Shown here: positions 47,328 to 55,692 of the stretch, in pieces
How the letters are laid out: each line of letters begins with the position of its first letter
Numbering within the stretch: the stretch's first letter is position 1
Origin: Sulfurovum riftiae
GTDB taxonomy: Bacteria > Campylobacterota > Campylobacteria > Campylobacterales > Sulfurovaceae
Direction of reading: 5' to 3'
Assembly (NCBI RefSeq): GCF_001595645.1
Contig: NZ_LNKT01000072.1
Coordinates: 30,826-94,825, forward strand
DNA: 64,000 nucleotides
The notes under the pieces: model-generated
Database searches by the model: none
What the model was told of the DNA's origin: nothing
Seen by the model: only the letters and a program-made list of their open reading frames with translations
Translations under genes and position numbers: made by a program

Positions 47328-48383
47328 TTGTTAACCTATATCCATATCCCCTACTGTGATTCAAAGTGTCACTACTGCAGCTTCAACTCCTACGTGGACA
47401 AGTTCGATACACGCCGGGAGTATATGCAGGCACTCTACCGGCAGCTCTCTTTTGAACTGGAGCGTTTCAGGGTACAAAGAGGACAGATAAAAACCCTTTT
47501 TATCGGTGGGGGGACCCCTTCGACCGTCGCACCGGAACTCTATGCGCCCATTTTCGAGCTTCTCTCCCCTTATATAAGTCAAGATGCAGAGATCACCACC
47601 GAAGCCAACCCCAACTCCGCAACAGAAAGCTGGCTTTCGGGAATGCAGGAACTCGGGGTAAACCGTGTCAGTTTCGGGGTACAGAGTTTCGATGCGGACA
47701 AACTTGCCGCACTTAACAGGGCACATACACCCCAACAGGCAAGAGATGCTGTTCTGGTGGCCAAAGCATTGGGCTTCGAACACCTCTCGCTTGATCTCAT
47801 CTACAACTACCGGGGAGATACCAGAGCACTGCTTGAAAAGGATATCACACAGGCGTTCAAACTCCCCATCGATCATATTTCAGCCTATGAACTCACCATC
47901 GAGGACGGTACCAGATTCTCTGACACACCCGAGGCCCGTCAGGAGAATGAAGCACTGGCATTCTTCGTTGCCGAAGAGATCAAAAAAAGAGGTTTCACAC
48001 ACTACGAGATCTCCAATTTCGGAAGCTATCAGAGCAGACACAACAAAGGCTACTGGAAGCTGGAGAACTACATCGGTGCCGGTGCCGGAGCGGTCGGTTT
48101 CATGGAGGACAGACGCTTCTACCCACAGACCGGCATCGAAGCATACATAGCCGACCCTCTCAAAACAGTGGAAGAACCCCTTACAGAAGAGGAACTTCTG
48201 ACCGAAAAAATATTTCTGGGTCTAAGAAGTAACATAGGCATAGCCAGATCCATACTTTCAGACAGTATGCTGAAAAGAGCCGACATACTCTGTGAAGAGA
48301 AGAAGCTGACAGCTACTCCGACACACTTTTACAATGAAAACTATTTTCTGAGCGATGAACTTGCACTCTACATTTTAGAATAA
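47328..48383 (+). CDS. hemW: Radical SAM haem chaperone HemW
   Basis: A 351-residue radical SAM protein. HIPYCDSKCHYCSF holds the C-x3-C-x2-C iron-sulfur motif, and GGGTPST and DLIYNYRGDT are typical HemW segments. The short length favours HemW over the HemN oxidase of about 450 residues. HemW inserts haem into cytochromes. It begins with TTG behind AAAGGG. The order hemW-tatB-tatC-queA matches C. jejuni. Confidence 0.9.
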   Translation: MLTYIHIPYCDSKCHYCSFNSYVDKFDTRREYMQALYRQLSFELERFRVQRGQIKTLFIGGGTPSTVAPELYAPIFELLSPYISQDAEITTEANPNSATESWLSGMQELGVNRVSFGVQSFDADKLAALNRAHTPQQARDAVLVAKALGFEHLSLDLIYNYRGDTRALLEKDITQAFKLPIDHISAYELTIEDGTRFSDTPEARQENEALAFFVAEEIKKRGFTHYEISNFGSYQSRHNKGYWKLENYIGAGAGAVGFMEDRRFYPQTGIEAYIADPLKTVEEPLTEEELLTEKIFLGLRSNIGIARSILSDSMLKRADILCEEKKLTATPTHFYNENYFLSDELALYILE

Positions 48384-48420
48384 TTTGCTAAAATACATCC
48401 AATTAATTTAAAGGCATTCG

Positions 48421-48888
48421 ATGTTTGGCATAGGTTTTACCGAAATACTTCTCATATCCATTATTGCGATCCTCTTTTTAGGACCGGACAAACTTCCAGA
48501 GACGATGGTACAGATAGCGAAATTCATCAAAGGGGTCAAAAAGACCGTGGGAGATGCAAAAAGCGCACTTGATGAAGAGATGCGTATCGCAGATCTCAAA
48601 GAGGAAGCCCTGAGCTACAAGAATCAGCTGGACTCTGCTACCGATGAACTCAAAAGTTTCAAGAATATCGGCCTTGACGACATGGATGACCTTCTTAACG
48701 ACGCAGATGCAGACACAACACAGAAACCGGCCAAAGAAGCTTTCTCTACCGGTGAGCAACCCGTTACACAGGTCGAAGCAAAAAGCGATACAGTAACTTT
48801 CAAGAAAAAATCCAAAAAGAAGAAGAAAAAGAGTGAAGAAGAACCGGAAAAGAGAAGCAAAAACAATAATGATGAAGGTGAAGCATAA
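48421..48888 (+). CDS. tatB: Twin-arginine translocase subunit TatB
   Basis: TatB, with TatC, recognises Tat signal peptides. It has 155 residues: an N-terminal membrane helix (MFGIGFTEILLISIIAILFL), the GP hinge near residue 21, an amphipathic helix and a long charged tail ending in Lys- and Glu-runs (about residues 120-155). The Glu in the first helix and GPDKLP are TatB-like. It ends in the first base of tatC. Likely cargo in this window: SoxB, SoxY and the phosphoesterase at 9.3 kb. Confidence 0.93.
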   Translation: MFGIGFTEILLISIIAILFLGPDKLPETMVQIAKFIKGVKKTVGDAKSALDEEMRIADLKEEALSYKNQLDSATDELKSFKNIGLDDMDDLLNDADADTTQKPAKEAFSTGEQPVTQVEAKSDTVTFKKKSKKKKKKSEEEPEKRSKNNNDEGEA

Positions 48889-49931
48889 TGTTTGATGACC
48901 TTCGTCCCCATCTGGTTGAACTGAGAAAAAGACTTGGGCTTTCCGTTCTTTCGGTCTTCATCGCTTTCATCATCGCTTTTACCTTCCATAACAAGATACT
49001 CGCATGGATCACACAACCTCTGAACAATGCCCTTGTCGAGGTAGGCCGCATCATCGAGTCACAGGAAAAAGCGACCTGGACCATGAAGTCCGATGAGGAC
49101 AACAAAACGAAGACCCCGGCCGTACAGGCAGCCGAGAAACTGAAAAACAACCTTTATGAAGCAGCAAAAGCAGCCGACCCGAAATTGGCTCCGCTTCTCA
49201 AAAATGCCGCTGATGCGGCGAAATCACTTGATGAGATCATCAAAAAGCGTGATGTTGACTCGGCACGTCCGAACCAGCACAACTTCGAAGGAAAGATCAC
49301 CACCCACCAGGTCGGCGGAGCCTTCTTCGTTGCCCTGAAAGTCTCTTTCTTTGCCGGTCTTCTGGGTGCAATGCCGTTCATTCTCTACCAGCTCTGGCTC
49401 TTTGTGGCTCCGGGACTCTACAGCAATGAGAAGAAGATGGTCATCCCGTTCGTTATCGGCGGCTCGGTAATGTTCTTTATCGGTGTCATGTTTGCCTACT
49501 ATATCGTTACCCCGTTCGGTTTCCAGTTCCTCATCACCTTTGGGTCCTTCCTTTATACACCCTTCATCAACATCGAGGATTATGTCGGTTTCTTCACCAA
49601 GATCATGCTGGGCTTCGGTGTCGCCTTTGAACTGCCGGTCTTTGCCTACTTCCTTGCACTACTCGGACTGGTCACTGACCGTACACTGATAGACTTCTTC
49701 AAATATGCCGTGGTCATCATCTTCGTACTTGCAGCACTCCTGACACCGCCGGACATCTTGACACAGCTGCTCATGGCAGCACCGCTGATCATTCTCTATG
49801 GTGTCTCCATCCTGATCGTACGTATGGTCAACCCCGATACCAGCGATGACGATGAGAAGGATGAAGAGGAGAGTGAAGATGAGGAAGAGGCACAGAAAAA
49901 AGCCCTGCTTGAAGAATTAGACAAATCCTAA
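48888..49931 (+). CDS. tatC: TatC with a large insert in the first periplasmic loop
   Basis: TatC is the six-helix core of the Tat translocon. The protein has 347 residues against about 250 usually. Helix 1 (about residues 15-38) is followed not by the usual short loop but by a stretch with roughly 80 extra residues (about 55-135), Ala/Lys/Asp-rich and predicted helical. The normal sequence resumes at QVGGAFFVALKVSFFAGLL, and PFILYQLWLFVAPGLY, the FAYYIVTPFGF helix and LTPPD are all present. The C-terminus carries an acidic tail (about residues 320-347). Catalytic and signal-binding features look intact, so the insert is an elaboration. Confidence 0.93.
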   Translation: MFDDLRPHLVELRKRLGLSVLSVFIAFIIAFTFHNKILAWITQPLNNALVEVGRIIESQEKATWTMKSDEDNKTKTPAVQAAEKLKNNLYEAAKAADPKLAPLLKNAADAAKSLDEIIKKRDVDSARPNQHNFEGKITTHQVGGAFFVALKVSFFAGLLGAMPFILYQLWLFVAPGLYSNEKKMVIPFVIGGSVMFFIGVMFAYYIVTPFGFQFLITFGSFLYTPFINIEDYVGFFTKIMLGFGVAFELPVFAYFLALLGLVTDRTLIDFFKYAVVIIFVLAALLTPPDILTQLLMAAPLIILYGVSILIVRMVNPDTSDDDEKDEEESEDEEEAQKKALLEELDKS

Positions 49932-50984
49932 ATGTCTTCACATACACCCTCACCCGAACTTCTGACAAAGAATTACGACTATGAACTCCCAGAGGGGTTC
50001 ATCGCCACGAAACCCGTGCATCCCAGAGATGAAGCAAAACTGCTCGTCTACAATAGAAAAGATGATACGGTCACCCATACTACCTTCAAGCACCTGCTTG
50101 ATTTCCTTCCAGAGAACTGTGATGTCTTTCTCAACGATACACGTGTCATCAAAGCCCGGATCTTCGGACACAAGGTCTCAGCAGAGGGCCAGGGCGGAGG
50201 CAAGGTGGAACTGCTTTTCAACAAACCACTCGATGCCCACCACTATCTGGTACTGATACGCGGAAAGGTAAAGGTAGGTACAAAACTGCTGTTTGATGAG
50301 GGGCTTGGTGCGATTGTTACGGCACTCAATGAAGACGGTTCACGCATCGTCACCTTCACCCATCATGACAAAGAGATACGTTTTGAAGATCTTGTACAGG
50401 TACTCGATGAGATAGGACATATCCCCCTGCCTCCTTATATGCAGAGAGAAGACAACAAAGAGGATGAAACGGACTACCAGACCCTCTTTGCCAAAAAGGC
50501 GGGAGCGGTCGCCGCACCTACCGCCTCTTTACACTTCACGCCTGAACTCTTCGAAGCACTGCAGAAGAGGCACAGGACGCACAAGGTCACCCTGCATGTC
50601 GGTGCAGGTACTTTCAAACCCGTGGAGGTCGAGGAGATACTGGCACATCCGATGCATTCGGAGTACTTTCATATCCCGCCTGAAGCAGTGGAGATACTGG
50701 AGAGTGACAGAAACATTCTGGCCATCGGCACCACTGTGACAAGGACGGTAGAATATTATGTCCGCACAAAGAAAACACAGGGCGAATGCGACCTCTTTCT
50801 CAACCCGTACAATCCGCCCCAAAGAGTCACCCATCTACTCACTAATTTCCACTTGCCAAAAAGTACACTTATTATGCTCGTAAGTGCTTTCATAGGAAGA
50901 GAAAAAACGCTACAATTATATAAAGAGGCTATAGATAAAAATTACCGCTTCTTCTCTTACGGAGATGCAATGTTGATATTATAG
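49932..50984 (+). CDS. queA: tRNA ribosyltransferase-isomerase QueA
   Basis: QueA transfers and isomerises the ribosyl group of SAM onto 7-aminomethyl-7-deazaguanosine in tRNA to make epoxyqueuosine. It has 350 residues. YELPEGFIATKPVHPRDEAKLL near the N-terminus (in part: IATKPVHPRDEA), AAPTASLHFT and VGAGTFKPV are signature regions, and LTNFHLPKST is the C-terminal motif. It follows tatC by 0 bp. Confidence 0.95.
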   Translation: MSSHTPSPELLTKNYDYELPEGFIATKPVHPRDEAKLLVYNRKDDTVTHTTFKHLLDFLPENCDVFLNDTRVIKARIFGHKVSAEGQGGGKVELLFNKPLDAHHYLVLIRGKVKVGTKLLFDEGLGAIVTALNEDGSRIVTFTHHDKEIRFEDLVQVLDEIGHIPLPPYMQREDNKEDETDYQTLFAKKAGAVAAPTASLHFTPELFEALQKRHRTHKVTLHVGAGTFKPVEVEEILAHPMHSEYFHIPPEAVEILESDRNILAIGTTVTRTVEYYVRTKKTQGECDLFLNPYNPPQRVTHLLTNFHLPKSTLIMLVSAFIGREKTLQLYKEAIDKNYRFFSYGDAMLIL

Positions 50985-51019
50985 GGCTGAAACCAATGCC
51001 CTGACACCAAGGGGTTCAA

Positions 51020-51646
51020 ATGAAAACAACTTTCCCTCTACTTTCTTTTCTATTCATTACAGCACTGTTCTTTACCGGCTGTACCCCAAAACCCTACAGT
51101 TATCCAAATTATGACATTATCAAGCCCAAAAAAGTGTGTAAACCCAACCGGGAGAATATCCAGAAACTCCTCAACCAGTACCTGGGCAAACCCTACATCT
51201 GGGCAGAGGAAGGACCGCATGCATTCGACTGCTCAGGCCTGACCTACAACATTTACGGATCGATGGGTGTACAGCTGCCAAGAACTGCCTGTGAACAGGC
51301 CAAGGTGGGCAAGACCGTCGCTTTCAAGGACCTGACCTACGGTGACCTCATCTTCTTCGGTTCCACCTGGAAAAGAAGCAAACGTATCAACCATGTGGGT
51401 ATGTACCTGGGTAACGGATGGTTCGCACAGGCCAGCAGTAAACACAGAAAGGTCGTCATTACCAGTTTTGACAAAGAACCACGCTACAAAAAACGTATCA
51501 AGATCTGCAAACGTTACATGAGTAAAGATGAAAGGGCATTCTATATGAACTGTAGTGCACCGCTGCAGAAGATGGAGATCACAAGTAGCCGCTATACCAC
51601 ACCGTGGCAGCCCGGTATGACAATCCCAAAAAAGGCAGTACCGTAA
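51020..51646 (+). CDS. NlpC/P60 lipoprotein peptidase
   Basis: A 208-residue lipoprotein with the lipobox FFTGC and a C-terminal NlpC/P60 domain (about residues 50-160). FDCSGL holds the catalytic Cys, HVGMYLG the His. Such enzymes cut stem peptides of peptidoglycan. Unlike the next gene, the protein ends after the peptidase domain plus 40 residues. It shares 40-50 percent similarity by eye with the gene at 51695, so the two are tandem paralogues. Confidence 0.87.
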   Translation: MKTTFPLLSFLFITALFFTGCTPKPYSYPNYDIIKPKKVCKPNRENIQKLLNQYLGKPYIWAEEGPHAFDCSGLTYNIYGSMGVQLPRTACEQAKVGKTVAFKDLTYGDLIFFGSTWKRSKRINHVGMYLGNGWFAQASSKHRKVVITSFDKEPRYKKRIKICKRYMSKDERAFYMNCSAPLQKMEITSSRYTTPWQPGMTIPKKAVP

Positions 51647-51694
51647 AAGGCGTTTTTAAAGCCTTTTATCTATAATTAACTAAGGGTAAACCGT

Positions 51695-52579
51695 ATGACA
51701 AAACCGCTCAAAGCACTTTATATACTGCTGCCTTTGCTTGCATTGCTGTTGACAGCCTGCAAACCGCCGCACCACCCCAAAAACCCGCATTACGAGATCA
51801 AAAAACCCAAAGTAAAATATCCTGCTCACAAGAAGAGTCTTGAGAAGATGGTCAAAAAACTAAAAGGGAGTCCTTACGTCTGGGCGGAAGAGGGCCCAAA
51901 CCAGTTCGACTGCTCCGGCTACACCTACTATATGTACGGCAGCATGGGGATCGACCTGCCAAGAACGGCCAGAGAACAGGCAAAGGTCGGAAAGTACATC
52001 AAGCCTTCCGAACTCAAATACGGTGATCTGATCTTCTTCGATACGACCAAAAAACGCAACGGAAAGATCACCCATGTGGGTATGTACCTTGGCGACGGAT
52101 GGTTCACCCATGCCAGTACCAAGAAGTATGAAGTAGTCTACTCCAACCTGCGCACCTCCCCCTACTACAAGAAACGTCTGCGTATCTGCCGCCGCTACCT
52201 TCCTGAAACCAAAGAGGCACGGATTGCCAAAGCCGTACCGCCGGCCACGCCATGGAAGACAAAAGCTTTCAAGGAACTTAAAGAGAAAACTGATTCAAAA
52301 ATCACCCGGAAGCCGCCGGCAAGGCCTCTCATCGACAATACCAAACAGGGTGCCTTCTTCGTACAGGTCGGTTCCTTCAGCGGACACCCCAAAAGCGAAC
52401 TTCTTTACAAGATACGCAGGCTCGGTTACACCTACAAGATCATCAAATTCCCAAGGAACGGCAAACAGATCTCCAAACTTCTCATAGGGCCGTACAAATA
52501 CAAGGCGACCGCACTGGGTGTACTTCCCAAGGTCAGAAAAGAGATCGAACCAGCCGCATTCATCGCCGAGATCCTATAA
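51695..52579 (+). CDS. NlpC/P60 lipoprotein with C-terminal SPOR domain
   Basis: A 294-residue lipoprotein (lipobox LLTAC) with an NlpC/P60 domain like that of its upstream neighbour (FDCSGY as Cys motif, HVGMYLG as His motif) and an additional SPOR domain at the C-terminus (about residues 215-294; FFVQVGSFSG). The SPOR domain would direct the peptidase to denuded glycans at division sites. It is followed 2 bp later by the YchJ gene. Confidence 0.88.
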   Translation: MTKPLKALYILLPLLALLLTACKPPHHPKNPHYEIKKPKVKYPAHKKSLEKMVKKLKGSPYVWAEEGPNQFDCSGYTYYMYGSMGIDLPRTAREQAKVGKYIKPSELKYGDLIFFDTTKKRNGKITHVGMYLGDGWFTHASTKKYEVVYSNLRTSPYYKKRLRICRRYLPETKEARIAKAVPPATPWKTKAFKELKEKTDSKITRKPPARPLIDNTKQGAFFVQVGSFSGHPKSELLYKIRRLGYTYKIIKFPRNGKQISKLLIGPYKYKATALGVLPKVRKEIEPAAFIAEIL

Positions 52580-52581
52580 AG

Positions 52582-53004
52582 ATGGCAAAACTCTCACCCA
52601 ATGCGCCCTGCCCATGCGGCTCCGGGAAGAAATACAAGAAATGCTGTCTTGTGTACCACAAAGGCGCCCTTGCCCCCGATGCACTGGCCCTTATGAAGTC
52701 ACGCTACGCTGCCTACGCTGCCGATCTGCCTGACTATATCATCAAAACGACGCATCCGGACAACCCTGACTTTACGGCCGATGTCCAAACATGGCGTGAG
52801 AGTATCAGACTCTTCACACAGCAGACAGAATTCCTGCATCTGAAGATCATTGATTTCCGGGAAAATGGGGAAGAGGCCTATGTGGCCTTTGCTGCCACAC
52901 TCTCATCGGGCGAGCTTAAAGAGAAAAGCCGTTTCCTGAAAGTCTCGGGGAAATGGCTCTATGTGGACGGGGAGTTCGAGACTCAGGCCGCTTCCGCCTT
53001 ATAG
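52582..53004 (+). CDS. YchJ family protein (SEC-C metal-binding)
   Basis: A 140-residue protein with an N-terminal SEC-C zinc motif (PCPCGSGKKYKKCC) and a YchJ/NTF2-like remainder (LMKSRYAAYAADLPDYIIKTTHP). UPF0225 members have no established function. Its last 22 bp overlap the end of the convergent kinase gene. Confidence 0.88.
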   Translation: MAKLSPNAPCPCGSGKKYKKCCLVYHKGALAPDALALMKSRYAAYAADLPDYIIKTTHPDNPDFTADVQTWRESIRLFTQQTEFLHLKIIDFRENGEEAYVAFAATLSSGELKEKSRFLKVSGKWLYVDGEFETQAASAL

Positions 53005-55199
53005 CCAGAGAGAGACAGATACTCCTCTATGGAGCTGTTGAGTGCCGTGATCTCACTGTGGTAACGGTGAATGAAGTCAGGAAGCGTGGCCTGGTTCTTG
53101 TAGAGAATGGCCTGGTGTATCTTGTTGACAAGCTCCAGCATGTCATGGGCTCCGATGGTCCCGGTAAGCCCGCGCATATCGATACAAAGCATCTTGATCT
53201 GCTCATAGCGGTGTTCATTGACCAGCTTTTTGAAGAGAATGTCACTTTTACCGTAGGCAGCAATAAATTCGCTCAAGACTTCCATATAGAGTACTTTACT
53301 GTTGTTCGCATGGGCAATACCGTGCTTGACATCCAACCCTCTGAGCGTTATCTGTTTCTCTTCCTGTGCTGCCACCACTTCTGCTTCGGCTGCCTTTTCA
53401 CCTTCCAGGAGGAACATCGACAATGCCGTATAGAGTTTACCGATATTGAGCGGTTTGGAAAGGAAAGCATTGATCCCGCAGCTGTACATCTTCTCGATCT
53501 CACTGTCAAGCACCAGTGCCGTGAAAGCCACAATGGGCAGGGTGTCATATTTCGGGTCCAGACGGATCATCTCTGTAGCGGCATATCCGTCAAGTATGGG
53601 CATATTGATATCCATCAGCACCAGGTCGAACTGCATTTTCTTCTCTTTGATCATGTCGACCGCCTCCTGACCGTTGTTCGCCAGGGAGATCTTCACACCT
53701 CCGGGGACCAGCAGACTTGAAAGCACTTTCTGGTTGATGACATTGTCCTCTACGATCAGTATATGTTTGTCCCTGAAGGCTGCAAAACTGCTCTGCGTAA
53801 TATCTTTTGTCTCCTGAATATGGGACTTGTATATCTCCAGCGCATTCTCTTTCTCTGGGTTCCCCTCCCCGATACTCTCCACACTGATATCGTACATCCC
53901 GACGATCATCTCGAAGATGCGCTCCTGATTCAGCGGCGTATAGAGATAGACATCTATCAGATCATTACTGAACTGTTCCTCGTCCACACGCAGCAGTGAA
54001 TTGAGTGCAATGACCTTCAGCTCCTTTCCGAGCTTCAGCTTGTTGAGATAATCCACCAGACGCTGATTGAAAAGGCTCTCATGCAGCACCACGATGTCAT
54101 AGGGCATCAGGTTGGGCATATTTTTCAGAAAGGCCTCTTTTGAAAGTACCCTGACCTCATGCCTGAAGTAGGCGAATGTCTTTTTGATCGCCAATGCCGC
54201 ATTGTAGTTATCATCCACAATAAAGACCTTCTTGCCTGTAAGCACTTTCTCCGGCAGTCTGTACATACGCTTGTTCTGACGATCATGGATCTCCAGGGGA
54301 ACCGTCAATGTGAAGGAGGTACCCTTGCCAAGCTGACTCTGCGCACTCAGCTCACCCTTCATCATCTTGACAAGTTCACTGGAAACAAAAAGGCCCAGCC
54401 CGCGGTAAGTGCTGCTCCGTTCATCATAATAGGGATTGAAAAGGGATTCAAGTGCCTCTTCGGTGATCCCTTCACCTGTATCGTGGAACTGGAATTCCAG
54501 CTCGATACTTTCTTCATAGGTACTGTACATGCTGATCTCAAGTTTCAATTCGCCGCTCTCAAGTCTCTCCATCATATGCTCAAGAATACTGTTGATCACC
54601 TGCCCCAGATGCAGGGAATCTCCTATGAGGAGCCGTGGAACATTGTTGTTGATATCGAAGATCAGGTCGACCTCTTTGCCTTTGTACTTGTTGCAGATAT
54701 ACCCGGATATCTCATTGAGCACATTGTTCAGGTTGAATGTTTCATTGACGATCTCGATCTTGTCCGATTTGAGCCGAAGGAATTCTATGAGATCGTTGGT
54801 GACGGTAAGCAGTCTGTCTTCTATATTTTCAATACCATCGAATGCGGAAAGCTCCGGTTCCCGTCTTACCAGGCTCATAGATGGCTCTTTCCTGCTCTCT
54901 TGCCTCTCCTCTTTTTTCAACGCCTGGTTCACCATACCGTAGATATTCTCGCTCATATTGCTCAGAAGCATCGTCTGGTTCTTCTCCATCTCAAGCTGTC
55001 TCTCAAAGATCTCTTTATGTATCTGCTCTATCTTTCTGGTCTGCAGGGATGAGATGAAGAGTATCAGAATGCCTATCAGGGCCAATGCAAAAAGCGCTAT
55101 CCAGATCCAAAATCCTTCTATACTGTCCGATGCCGCACTCTCTGCACCGTACACAAAGGTACATAACAGAACAGAGATGCTTAGTGTTCTTTTATTCAT
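52983..55199 (-). CDS. Degenerate hybrid histidine kinase (pseudokinase)
   Basis: A 738-residue hybrid kinase, start at the ATG behind ACAGGAAA (the TTG at 55211 adds four residues). Domains in order: signal/membrane helices (about residues 3-20 and 31-53), a degenerate HisKA (about 70-140), an HATPase (about 150-305; DTGEGI and YRGLGLFVSS present), a first receiver (about 322-436), a second receiver (about 478-595) and an Hpt-like end (about 635-738). The H-box reads LSNMSENIYG, with Glu near residue 84 where the phospho-His should be. The first receiver has VVLHESL where the phospho-Asp should be. The second receiver is intact (VLMDINMP, D near 530). The Hpt motif reads IDMRGLTG, with Asp in place of His. 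Signalling by ordinary His phosphorylation is therefore not expected. Confidence 0.85.
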   Translation of the reverse strand: MNKRTLSISVLLCTFVYGAESAASDSIEGFWIWIALFALALIGILILFISSLQTRKIEQIHKEIFERQLEMEKNQTMLLSNMSENIYGMVNQALKKEERQESRKEPSMSLVRREPELSAFDGIENIEDRLLTVTNDLIEFLRLKSDKIEIVNETFNLNNVLNEISGYICNKYKGKEVDLIFDINNNVPRLLIGDSLHLGQVINSILEHMMERLESGELKLEISMYSTYEESIELEFQFHDTGEGITEEALESLFNPYYDERSSTYRGLGLFVSSELVKMMKGELSAQSQLGKGTSFTLTVPLEIHDRQNKRMYRLPEKVLTGKKVFIVDDNYNAALAIKKTFAYFRHEVRVLSKEAFLKNMPNLMPYDIVVLHESLFNQRLVDYLNKLKLGKELKVIALNSLLRVDEEQFSNDLIDVYLYTPLNQERIFEMIVGMYDISVESIGEGNPEKENALEIYKSHIQETKDITQSSFAAFRDKHILIVEDNVINQKVLSSLLVPGGVKISLANNGQEAVDMIKEKKMQFDLVLMDINMPILDGYAATEMIRLDPKYDTLPIVAFTALVLDSEIEKMYSCGINAFLSKPLNIGKLYTALSMFLLEGEKAAEAEVVAAQEEKQITLRGLDVKHGIAHANNSKVLYMEVLSEFIAAYGKSDILFKKLVNEHRYEQIKMLCIDMRGLTGTIGAHDMLELVNKIHQAILYKNQATLPDFIHRYHSEITALNSSIEEYLSLSGYKAEAA

Positions 55200-55289
55200 T
55201 TTCCTGTCCAATATATTGTTTTGCTCTATATTCTATCATAAGATTTTTATTTGTCTTGAAAATTTTGAGCACTTCTATCGATATTTCGC

Positions 55290-55295
55290 TATAAT
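55290..55295 (+). promoter_or_regulatory. -10 box set for leaderless ruvX mRNA
   Basis: TATAAT with exactly 7 bases before the ruvX ATG and no ribosome-binding site between. The predicted start lies on or next to the A of the ATG. Confidence 0.5.
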
Positions 55296-55302
55296 CCATG
55301 CC

Positions 55303-55692
55303 ATGAAAACTGCATGCATAGATGTCGGACTCAAACGTATCGGTACAGCCATCTGCCTGGACGGGAAGATCGTGGTACCCCAGGATGCCATCCTCAGAAA
55401 GAACCGGAACCAGGCGGCACGGGATGTAGCTGCCTTTTTGAAAGAATGGGAGATCGAACAGCTTGTGGTCGGCCTTCCCAAAGGGGGCTCCAGCGAAGAG
55501 GAGATGGAGCGGCGCATCAGACATTTCGTCTCTCTCCTCGAACTGGAGATCCCTGTGCTCTACCAGGACGAGCAGGGAAGCAGCTTCGAGGCAAAAGAGA
55601 TGACCATGGGTCAGTTCCGTCACAAAAAAGACGGGAAGATAGACTCCATTGCCGCCAAGATCATCCTTGAGCGCTATCTCTCCTCTCTCTGA
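55303..55692 (+). CDS. ruvX: RuvX/YqgF Holliday-junction resolvase-like protein
   Basis: A 129-residue RNase H-like protein. IDVGLKRIGTAI holds the first catalytic Asp, VVGLPKGGS and VLYQDEQGSS and the final DSIAAKIILERYL give the rest of the site. YqgF acts in 16S rRNA 5' end maturation and may resolve junctions. The open frame extends upstream, but the ATG at 55303 starts exactly at the fold. The stop abuts the convergent nagZ stop. C. jejuni carries it next to dprA; here nagZ, a thioredoxin gene and an MFS gene lie between. Confidence 0.88.
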   Translation: MKTACIDVGLKRIGTAICLDGKIVVPQDAILRKNRNQAARDVAAFLKEWEIEQLVVGLPKGGSSEEEMERRIRHFVSLLELEIPVLYQDEQGSSFEAKEMTMGQFRHKKDGKIDSIAAKIILERYLSSL

